Of a stretch of DNA of 6,549 nt, positions 1 through 5,356 are shown piece after piece. The DNA comes from Chitinophagales bacterium. GTDB lineage: Bacteria > Bacteroidota > Bacteroidia > Chitinophagales > Saprospiraceae. The notes under the pieces are model-generated. The model made no database searches and was not told the DNA's origin. It was given only the letters and a program-made list of their open reading frames with translations. Numbering within the stretch: the first letter of the stretch is position 1; each line of letters begins with the position of its first letter. The stretch spans positions 2,125-8,673 of the forward strand of contig JAAFHQ010000215.1 of NCBI GenBank assembly GCA_013298445.1, in the 5' to 3' direction. Made by a program: the position numbers and the translations under genes.

Positions 1-1023
1 GGTGGCAGTGTTTTGTTGGCTGCACTGTACAACCAAGGCTTGTTTTTTCCGGCCGGGCATTGCAAGGGAGTCTGTATCGGCGGTTATTTATTGCAAGGCG
101 GCTATGGCTGGAATGGCCGAAAAACGGGCATTGCCTGCCAGCATATCATTGGGATGGACATTGTCACAGCCAGTGGAGAGCTGGTTTATGCCGATGAAAC
201 ACAAAATGCTGATTTATTTTGGGCTGCCCGGGGCTCAGGACCGGGCTTTTTTGGCATTGTAACCTGTTTTTATTTGAAGGTATTCCCCTTGCCAAAATAC
301 CGCGCTGCGATGTCCCATAATTTTGACATCAAACACCTGGAGGCGGTTTACCGTTGGGCGCACGAAGCTGGGCCAAATATTCCAACAGCTATTGAATTTC
401 AATTGATCATGAGTCGCCACATGCTCAATTTGCTTGGCCCTGGCATCGAGGTATTGGCCCCCATTTTTGCGGATACGGAAGAGGAGTTTGAAGCAGCCAA
501 AGCGTTTATGCTCAATAGTCCCGTCAAAAACAAAGCGACGGTTTCCATCCCCGCGTTTAATCCCGGGATAGAAATGCTGTACAAATCTGCAATGACCCAT
601 TACCCTTCCAATCACCATTGGGGAGTAGACAACATGTGGACCCATGCCAGTTTTGATGATTTGCTTCCTTTCATCAAAAACATTGCCGATACCCTACCTC
701 CCGCGCCTTCGCATTTTTTATGGCTCAATTGGTACCCAGGAAACCTGATGGCAGACATGGCCTACAGCAAAGAAGATGACCTGTATCTGGCGCTGTACAG
801 TTGTTGGAAAGACAAAAATGATACGGTGAAATACGGCAACTGGGCTGCTGATACGATGCGCAAAATGGAGCACCTTTCAGTCGGTATTCAGTTGGCCGAT
901 GAAGGTTTGCACAAACGCACTGCTCATTTTATGAGTGGTGAAAATCTAAAAAAAGTGCAGGAAATCCGCCAGAGATGGGATCCCAATGGCGTGTTTTTTG
1001 AATGGCACAGTAAACCTGAATAA
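1..1023 (+). CDS. FAD-linked oxidoreductase, berberine-bridge-enzyme (BBE) class, C-terminal part (5' truncated)
   Basis: The reading frame is open from base 1 and ends at TAA 1021-1023, giving 340 visible residues; about 100-130 N-terminal residues (first half of the FAD-binding PCMH domain) probably lie left of the window. Visible residues 16-40 match the BBE-family segment FPAG-x-C followed by a glycine-rich GG...GGYG stretch. Cys21 (codon 61-63) sits where the family carries the cysteine that binds FAD at C6. Residues 71-88 (DLFWAARGSGPGFFGIVT) match the conserved end of the FAD domain. A substrate-binding middle follows, and the C-terminus has the BBE-type ending WDPNGVFFEW (326-335). 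Known members oxidise sugars, alcohols or alkaloids with O2 or another acceptor; the substrate here cannot be told. The N-terminal histidine used for the second FAD bond is off-window. No signal peptide can be judged. The gene converges on the anti-sigma gene at 1136. The class is fairly sure, the substrate unknown. Confidence 0.9.
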   Translation, partial: GGSVLLAALYNQGLFFPAGHCKGVCIGGYLLQGGYGWNGRKTGIACQHIIGMDIVTASGELVYADETQNADLFWAARGSGPGFFGIVTCFYLKVFPLPKYRAAMSHNFDIKHLEAVYRWAHEAGPNIPTAIEFQLIMSRHMLNLLGPGIEVLAPIFADTEEEFEAAKAFMLNSPVKNKATVSIPAFNPGIEMLYKSAMTHYPSNHHWGVDNMWTHASFDDLLPFIKNIADTLPPAPSHFLWLNWYPGNLMADMAYSKEDDLYLALYSCWKDKNDTVKYGNWAADTMRKMEHLSVGIQLADEGLHKRTAHFMSGENLKKVQEIRQRWDPNGVFFEWHSKPE

Positions 1024-1038
1024 CAATCATTTTGCATC

Positions 1039-1083
1039 TTGAAGACTTGATCGGCCATATGGATAGCCGATCAAGCGCTTCAA
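1039..1083. terminator. Long hairpin between convergent genes, probable bidirectional terminator or 3'-end structure
   Basis: A perfect 10-bp stem (1046-1055 CTTGATCGGC with 1066-1075 GCCGATCAAG) encloses a 10-nt loop. After a small internal loop (1045 against 1076-1077) the stem continues with 6 more pairs (1039-1044 TTGAAG with 1078-1083 CTTCAA). It begins 15 bases after the oxidoreductase stop and lies 52 bases beyond the stop of the opposing anti-sigma gene, the usual place for a shared terminator. No strong T-run follows on either strand, so it may be a 3'-end stabilising structure rather than a classical intrinsic terminator. Confidence 0.6.
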
Positions 1084-1111
1084 AGTCTGCTAATTCGGGT
1101 TTAGTAAAGAG

Positions 1112-1150
1112 CTAGGTAAAACGTGAAATTATTTTTTACTCGTTACCTAG
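1112..1150 (-). terminator. Weak hairpin across the anti-sigma stop codon
   Basis: Arms ACCTAG (1145-1150) and CTAGGT (1112-1117) pair, followed by CGTT (1141-1144) with AACG (1120-1123), leaving a 2-nt bulge at 1118-1119 and a 17-nt AT-rich loop that contains the TAA stop. On the minus strand it is followed only by a poor T-rich stretch. It may be a weak terminator or chance; the hairpin at 1039-1083 lies next downstream. Confidence 0.25.
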
Positions 1151-2839
1151 AACCTCGCGGATATCTGCTTCGTTGCGGATTTCACGATCAACGGTTTGTA
1201 CTTTGAGTTTTACCCCTTTTTTGGGGTTGGACTGAGCCCATTCGGCTTTGGTTTTTACCAGGGCAATTTTACCATTTGGGGTCATCATCCACAAGAGGTA
1301 CTCTTTTTTCTGGTCAAAATAAACCGTACTGCCCCGGCCTGTGTGGAGTTGATAAATGGATTTTCCATTTTCATCACTCAAATAAGCCGTTTGATTGGGA
1401 TAACGGGTACCGTTCTGGTCTTCGATCATGCGGATGCGGAAGCTGCTTTTGGCCAGCGGTGCTGGGCGATCACAGTTCCAAATGCCAAAGGCATTGATGT
1501 CAAAAATGTGGCGCACATGGCGCGTTTGGGTTGAGGCCGTTGCTCCTATATTGCTTGTTTCCTGATTGTAGCGGCTTTCCAGCGCAGCAATCTTTTCGGT
1601 GGTTCTTTTTTCCCATTCTGCCAACTCCTTTTCAGACTCAGCCAATTCCACTTCATACTGTTGAAGTGCTTTCTCGTAGTCTTTATTGGTCATCACGGGC
1701 TGTACCAGCAGTCTCAGCTGTTTCCCATCATCGAGTAAGGTCAGTTCATATCCTTGCTCATTGTTCAGTTTTTTCAGCCGAACTGATTTCCAAGTCAATT
1801 CTAGTTCACTCAAGTTAAAAGGAGGACAACTAGGCAATACTTGCCAAATTCCTTTATTTTTCAAATCTGCGACTTCTGACTCTGAACCAGGTTCAATTGG
1901 AATGTCACCATTCTTCAAATCCAATTCAAAAGAAACAGCTTTACCATCAGGTTTTACAGGTTTCATGGGGGCTTCCGGCTTCGGATCGGCTGTCAGGATA
2001 GCCGCTTTTTCAGCGTTCAACCTGTCTACAGCACTCATGCCTTCCAGTTGTTCAGTATTGGCTGGGGTGTCAAAAACCATGGCGCTTTGGCCATAAAAGA
2101 CCCAATTGCGGGCTTCCGTATCCAAATGGTACACCTTAAAAGAAGGCCAGGAACCATCGGCTTGGGCCGCGATATTTGAGGACAATTCGATGCGGATGGT
2201 TTTGCCTGGGGCCATGCCTACAGGTTGACCATTTTGCAAGGCGATGATCTCGATCATACCCGCCGATTGCAGGTAATGGCGAGTACCAGCGGAATCGTAA
2301 GTCATTGGCACACCTGCCACGAAAAAGTCGACTGCGTCGTGCATTTCCCGATAATAGATGTCTACATCACCAGACTCGATCAATTGCCCCCGATCCGATT
2401 GGAATGCGGTGCGTGGGATGACCAGCCGGGTACCTGCATCCAGGTCCAAAGTGCCCCCTTCTGCGGCGTTGACTTTGATGGGACGGCCTTTTGGTTCAAC
2501 ATTTGCCAATGGAGGGTTGACAATGGGTTGTTGAGCAAAATAAGCGTCTGCAACCGCCTGCGATTGAGCTGGCGTAGGCAAGTCATTGAGGGAACGAACG
2601 ATGAGCAGTAAAGCCACGGCTGCTGCCGCTGCCAGTCCTGACCCCATCACGATCCGGCGCCGCATCCGGCTACCGATCTGCCCTTCGCGGGGCGAGGTAA
2701 ACATCCGAATCACGGCACCCTCCTGCGGTGTTTCGGCGTTCTGGTGGGCCTTAAGCAGGGCATCGAAGTCCATGAACTTCTGGATGTCCTCCTGGCTAGG
2801 CTCCGGAACATTGCGTTGTATGTTGTAATTGTTCCCCAT
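1136..2839 (-). CDS. Probable membrane-anchored anti-sigma factor / envelope sensor partner of the ECF sigma factor
   Basis: 567 residues, ATG at 2839, TAA at 1136-1138. Residues 1-60 are hydrophilic, lack cysteine, and end in a basic cluster (MRRR); a single membrane segment follows at about 63-82 (alanine/leucine-rich), so the N-terminus should be cytoplasmic and the remaining ~485 residues periplasmic. Residues ~115-220 form a beta-rich domain with a pattern I know from Bacteroidota hypothetical proteins (LVIPRTAF, YYREMHDAVDFFVAGVPM, SAGMIEI). A proline/lysine-rich linker lies near 285-300, a charged coiled-coil-like helix at ~385-425, and a C-terminal domain has FGIWNCD at 451-457. Only two cysteines were noticed, C338 and C456, both periplasmic, so a disulfide is possible. 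It lies 65 bases downstream of the sigma gene on the same strand, which with the topology suggests an anti-sigma role. No zinc-finger (HxxxCxxC) or FecR signature is seen. The role is inferred; the topology is well supported. Confidence 0.7.
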   Translation of the reverse strand: MGNNYNIQRNVPEPSQEDIQKFMDFDALLKAHQNAETPQEGAVIRMFTSPREGQIGSRMRRRIVMGSGLAAAAAVALLLIVRSLNDLPTPAQSQAVADAYFAQQPIVNPPLANVEPKGRPIKVNAAEGGTLDLDAGTRLVIPRTAFQSDRGQLIESGDVDIYYREMHDAVDFFVAGVPMTYDSAGTRHYLQSAGMIEIIALQNGQPVGMAPGKTIRIELSSNIAAQADGSWPSFKVYHLDTEARNWVFYGQSAMVFDTPANTEQLEGMSAVDRLNAEKAAILTADPKPEAPMKPVKPDGKAVSFELDLKNGDIPIEPGSESEVADLKNKGIWQVLPSCPPFNLSELELTWKSVRLKKLNNEQGYELTLLDDGKQLRLLVQPVMTNKDYEKALQQYEVELAESEKELAEWEKRTTEKIAALESRYNQETSNIGATASTQTRHVRHIFDINAFGIWNCDRPAPLAKSSFRIRMIEDQNGTRYPNQTAYLSDENGKSIYQLHTGRGSTVYFDQKKEYLLWMMTPNGKIALVKTKAEWAQSNPKKGVKLKVQTVDREIRNEADIREVLGNE

Positions 2840-2904
2840 AGTAACACGGTTTTGGATCGCAGTTACTCAGCAGAAAAGGCTTCAGCACTTGTGTTGCGTC
2901 TGCT

Positions 2905-3525
2905 CTATCCTCCTGATAATCTACGTTTAAGACGTTCCAAAATTCGATGTACTTTAACCTTCGCATTGTTCTCAGTCATGCCGAGGATATCGGCAATTTC
3001 CTTGAACGATCTTTGCTCAAAAAAGCGCATTTCAATCAGTTGCATGTCGTCTCCCTTCAGGTTTTCCAGTGCACCCAACATTTTGCGGCGCAACAACTCC
3101 ATTTCTTCGGGGTCGGTTCCTATGTCGTCAATCAAATCGTGCAAATGCATATCGTTGACGCTGACCACCCGATTGTTTTGTTGTTGCCGAAAATGCTGGC
3201 TGACCTCGTTGACGGCAATGCGAAAAAGCCATGCCGAAAACGGGACCCCCTGAAAGGTGTAAGTGTTAATCTTTTGGAGCGCTTTGAGAAAAACTTGCGA
3301 GCAAAGGTCGCCGGAGAGTTCCATATCGGACGTGCGCCGATGAATCAGTCGAAAAACAGACTCATAGTAACGTTCATACAACGGACGGAACAGTGCCGGG
3401 TTGCCCTGGGCTGCGCGAATTTCCTCCCACTCTAGGTGCAATGCAGACTCCGAAACCGTCTTTGCAGACCGATCCATCCATTCATTTTTTGCAAGGGTAC
3501 GACTTATTTGCAAATTTGCGAACAT
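2905..3525 (-). CDS. RNA polymerase sigma-70 factor, ECF subfamily
   Basis: 206 residues with stop TAG at 2905-2907. Region 2 spans about residues 44-115: the helix from ALFRPLYERYYESVFRLI leads to DLCSQVFLKAL (74-84) and the core-binding/-10 segment FSAWLFRIAVNEVSQHFRQ (96-114). A variable acidic linker follows (~125-145), then region 4 at ~150-203, with the helix-turn-helix SFKEIADILGMTENNAKVKV (173-192) that reads the -35 element. There is no region 1.1 or 3, which defines an ECF (group 4) factor, and the length is slightly above usual. The first 25-30 residues precede the domain, and Met17 (codon 3475-3477) is an alternative start. Neither start has a clear Shine-Dalgarno, and a weak promoter-like pair (TTCG, 19 nt, TACCCTTG at 3492-3522 on the minus strand) would favour Met17. 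The gene leads a probable two-gene operon with the membrane partner downstream, so it is presumably held inactive at the membrane until a signal arrives. The regulon is unknown. Confidence 0.93.
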   Translation of the reverse strand: MFANLQISRTLAKNEWMDRSAKTVSESALHLEWEEIRAAQGNPALFRPLYERYYESVFRLIHRRTSDMELSGDLCSQVFLKALQKINTYTFQGVPFSAWLFRIAVNEVSQHFRQQQNNRVVSVNDMHLHDLIDDIGTDPEEMELLRRKMLGALENLKGDDMQLIEMRFFEQRSFKEIADILGMTENNAKVKVHRILERLKRRLSGG

Positions 3526-3605
3526 CTGGACTTGTTTTCAGAGTAATTATTTTCCTATATAATGCAGGAAGGGAAAAAGGTTACACTTTGGAGGGGAGAA
3601 TATTT

Positions 3606-3716
3606 AGAAGTGACGAATTTTTCGAATGACGAATGACGAATTATGTCGGGTTGCCTCTAAGTTTTGAGGAGCGCTCCCAAATTCGTCATTCGTCATTCGA
3701 AAAATTCGTCACTTCT
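3606..3716. repeat. Perfect 37-bp inverted repeat with internal TGACGAA heptamers
   Basis: Bases 3606-3642 are the exact reverse complement of 3680-3716 (37/37 pairs), separated by a 37-nt spacer. Each arm holds three TGACGAA heptamers (left arm at 3611-3617, 3627-3633, 3634-3640; right arm as complements), two of them in direct tandem. The spacer contains a further 10-bp palindrome, GGAGCGCTCC (3668-3677). The right arm covers the stop codon and last 5 bases of the DUF4403 coding sequence. It may serve as that gene's terminator and insulate the downstream sigma operon, though no T-run follows. It could equally be a dispersed palindromic element of the REP or MITE kind. No transposase is nearby and no target-site duplication was seen. 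Confidence 0.9.
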
Positions 3717-5079
3717 TCTGGTCCACCGTCACCTTCATATCCCCCGCAATATCCAACCCAATATTGAAGCCAGTGGAGCTAAGGCGGAGTTGGCCAATTT
3801 CGAGGCGGTGTACGTTGCCAGCGATGCGCAGGCCGGAACCGATGCGGTAATTGTTGAGTTCAGCCTGAAGCATGTTTTTCATTTCCTCCAGGTTGTATTT
3901 GAGCAGAAAATTCATGTTGTCCTGAATGCGATTTTTGACCGTGGTGCGTAGCAACCAGGCGCCCCCCTTCATGAGCACATTGCGGGTTTCTAGGGTAAAA
4001 TCCAGGTCTTTGATCTTGATTTTGTTGCTATTTTGATCCAGTTCAGGCGTTCCTGTGAGGTAGATGTTGCCATTGTAGCTACCCGTGAGGCGGGTGCTAA
4101 CCACTACTTTGTTGTCTTTGCTGCCGTAAAATTTGAGGTCTTGCACCGTGACTTTACGTTTGCCGGAGGAGTATGTTTCGCCTAGTACCTGCTCTTTGGC
4201 GATGCGTTCGGCTTCTTCCCAGGCTACGTTGGTGTTGAGGAACATTTCGATGCCGGGGGCGAGGGCAGTGTACATCGTAAGGGGCGGCAATTTTTCGGCC
4301 TCCTTGTCTTCGGGGCGTGGGCCTACGCTCACCAAGGGTCTTGCCTCAATGACGATGGTGGTGCTCAGGGCGTTGTTGACGATGCCCACGGGGGTCATAC
4401 CGATGCTGGTGGGATTCACCTGTAGCCAGGCGCTGTATTCCGGCGACACGAGCAAGGGTTGGTAGAACATGTCCCAGGTATCCTGAATCACCCGGCTGAG
4501 ACCCAGGTAATCTTTGACCACATCGTCGATCTCCCGGCCAATGGATTTGCGGGTTTTGTTCAGTACCAGATCCACCAAGGAACCAATGGGTACGTTGATG
4601 CTGCCCATTTGTAAGGTGGGTCGTTTGAGCCACTTGTAGCCGGAGATTTCCGTTTTGGTTACAATCGACCAATCGGGTTGGATGTTGTACTCGGTTTTGA
4701 GGTCGAGAGAGATGTCGCCCAGAGCATTCAGGGTGCCCAAAATACCCGCATTGTACTGGATATCCAGGGCAAGGGGCAGCGAAAAGGAAATGGATTTATT
4801 GTCGGCTTTGAAGCCAATATTGCCAAGCTTGGTGGCTTTGAGCCTCATGTTGTCGCCATCGTCAAAGCTGTTGTCGTTGAAGAGTACCCCTTGCAGTTCT
4901 TCGTTGAGGGTGCGCTCCAGATCGGCAATTTTCAACTCGATGGGAATGTGCAAAACCGAGCGTTTTTCCTCCGGCTCAGATGCATACAGCTCCATAGGTG
5001 GTTCTATTTTGCGTTGGGTTTGACAGGCCAGTGTTGCGGCCAAAAAAATGAGCAGTCCAAGTCGTTCAAGGGATTTCAT
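3709..5079 (-). CDS. DUF4403-family lipoprotein
   Basis: 456 residues. The ATG at 5077-5079 was chosen because AAAGGA lies about 6 bases upstream and because it gives a compact lipoprotein signal peptide: K2/R6, hydrophobic 7-18, Cys19 in the context ATLAC. The ATG two codons upstream abuts the AAGGA and is unlikely. The mature protein should be lipidated at Cys19 and face the periplasm; which membrane holds it is unknown. Residues ~40-450 match the DUF4403 pattern: the opening SVLHIPIELKIADLERTLN (41-59), then SFSLPLALDIQY (98-109), GYKWL (147-151), a segment around 160-205 (NVPIGSLVDLVL, then IQDTWDMFYQPL) and AWLQVNPTSIGMTPV (217-231). Long alternating hydrophobic beta stretches dominate, with helices at ~285-300 and ~395-410. 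The family has no established biochemical function; the shape suggests an elongated beta-rich envelope protein (inference). It is divergent from the TonB-dependent receptor at 5357, and its 3' end lies inside the 37-bp inverted repeat. Confidence 0.9.
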   Translation of the reverse strand: MKSLERLGLLIFLAATLACQTQRKIEPPMELYASEPEEKRSVLHIPIELKIADLERTLNEELQGVLFNDNSFDDGDNMRLKATKLGNIGFKADNKSISFSLPLALDIQYNAGILGTLNALGDISLDLKTEYNIQPDWSIVTKTEISGYKWLKRPTLQMGSINVPIGSLVDLVLNKTRKSIGREIDDVVKDYLGLSRVIQDTWDMFYQPLLVSPEYSAWLQVNPTSIGMTPVGIVNNALSTTIVIEARPLVSVGPRPEDKEAEKLPPLTMYTALAPGIEMFLNTNVAWEEAERIAKEQVLGETYSSGKRKVTVQDLKFYGSKDNKVVVSTRLTGSYNGNIYLTGTPELDQNSNKIKIKDLDFTLETRNVLMKGGAWLLRTTVKNRIQDNMNFLLKYNLEEMKNMLQAELNNYRIGSGLRIAGNVHRLEIGQLRLSSTGFNIGLDIAGDMKVTVDQKK

Positions 5080-5145
5080 AATCATTCCTTTTGGTGTTAG
5101 TAACGTAAAAGGGGTATTGAGGTTACGTTTGGGGGGTAATTTTGG

Positions 5146-5176
5146 CAAAAATAGTTGAAATGGTGTAAAATTCTAA
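5146..5176 (-). promoter_or_regulatory. Candidate Bacteroidota-type promoter of the DUF4403 gene
   Basis: On the minus strand TATTTTTG (5153 to 5146) matches the Bacteroidota -7 consensus TAnnTTTG exactly. TTAG (5176 to 5173), one mismatch from the -33 consensus TTTG, lies 19 bases upstream. Transcription would start near 5139, leaving a leader of about 60 bases to the ATG at 5079. This is a motif match only. Confidence 0.45.
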
Positions 5177-5191
5177 CCTGGGGTGGGGCTA

Positions 5192-5277
5192 TGGTGCCTG
5201 TGGTTTCTTAGGTGGTAAAATTATGTCCTGCTTCGCAGGTTTTTTCTTTTTCACCACCTAAGAAACCAAAGACACTA
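5192..5277. repeat. Nested inverted repeat in the divergent intergenic region
   Basis: A perfect 16-bp inverted repeat (5201-5216 TGGTTTCTTAGGTGGT against 5253-5268) extends outward to 5192 / 5277 with two mismatches and one G-T pair, about 26 paired positions in all. The 36-nt interior carries its own hairpin (5227-5239) and a T-rich run. The element fills much of the 277-bp spacer between the DUF4403 and TonB-receptor genes (5080-5356). It resembles a non-autonomous palindromic repeat or a leader structure. The right flank continues with related-looking short words (CACTAAAG, CACCTTAGG at 5273-5292). Confidence 0.8.
5227..5251 (+). terminator. Intrinsic-terminator-like hairpin with T-tract upstream of the TonB-receptor gene
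   Basis: Stem CCTGC (5227-5231) and GCAGG (5235-5239) with a TTC loop is followed at once by six T, one C and five more T (5240-5251). This is the classic shape of a Rho-independent terminator on the plus strand, with a short 5-bp stem. No plus-strand gene lies upstream for over 4 kb, so it would act on a short leader or antisense transcript, or be part of the surrounding repeat. It lies about 105 bases before the receptor ATG. Confidence 0.55.
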
Positions 5278-5356
5278 AAGATTCACCTTAGGAAAGTATG
5301 TTCATTTAGCAAAAAATATTCATATTGTGTTGAGCAATCTAAACGCTGCCAACACC

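Noticed and set aside
235..645. Minus-strand open frame of 136 codons opposite the oxidoreductase
   Set aside because: It is a shadow of a well-supported flavoenzyme frame with no recognisable domain.
3606..3716. CRISPR-like array from the repeated TGACGAA words
   Set aside because: The repeats are 7 bases with almost no spacers and are arranged as a palindrome; there are no cas genes.
4133..5100. Plus-strand open frames within the DUF4403 region (110-140 codons)
   Set aside because: All are antisense to the DUF4403 frame, lack start-site signals and have no family resemblance.
5080..5148. Longer DUF4403 start at a TTG (5146-5148), adding 23 residues
   Set aside because: It would bury the lipoprotein signal peptide behind a proline/lysine-rich stretch, and the TTG overlaps the candidate -7 box. 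The ATG at 5077-5079 has a ribosome-binding-like AAAGGA upstream.
5278..5356. A TAnnTTTG promoter for the receptor gene
   Set aside because: Only poor matches (around TATTGTGTTG, 5324-5333) without a properly spaced TTTG; not strong enough to list.
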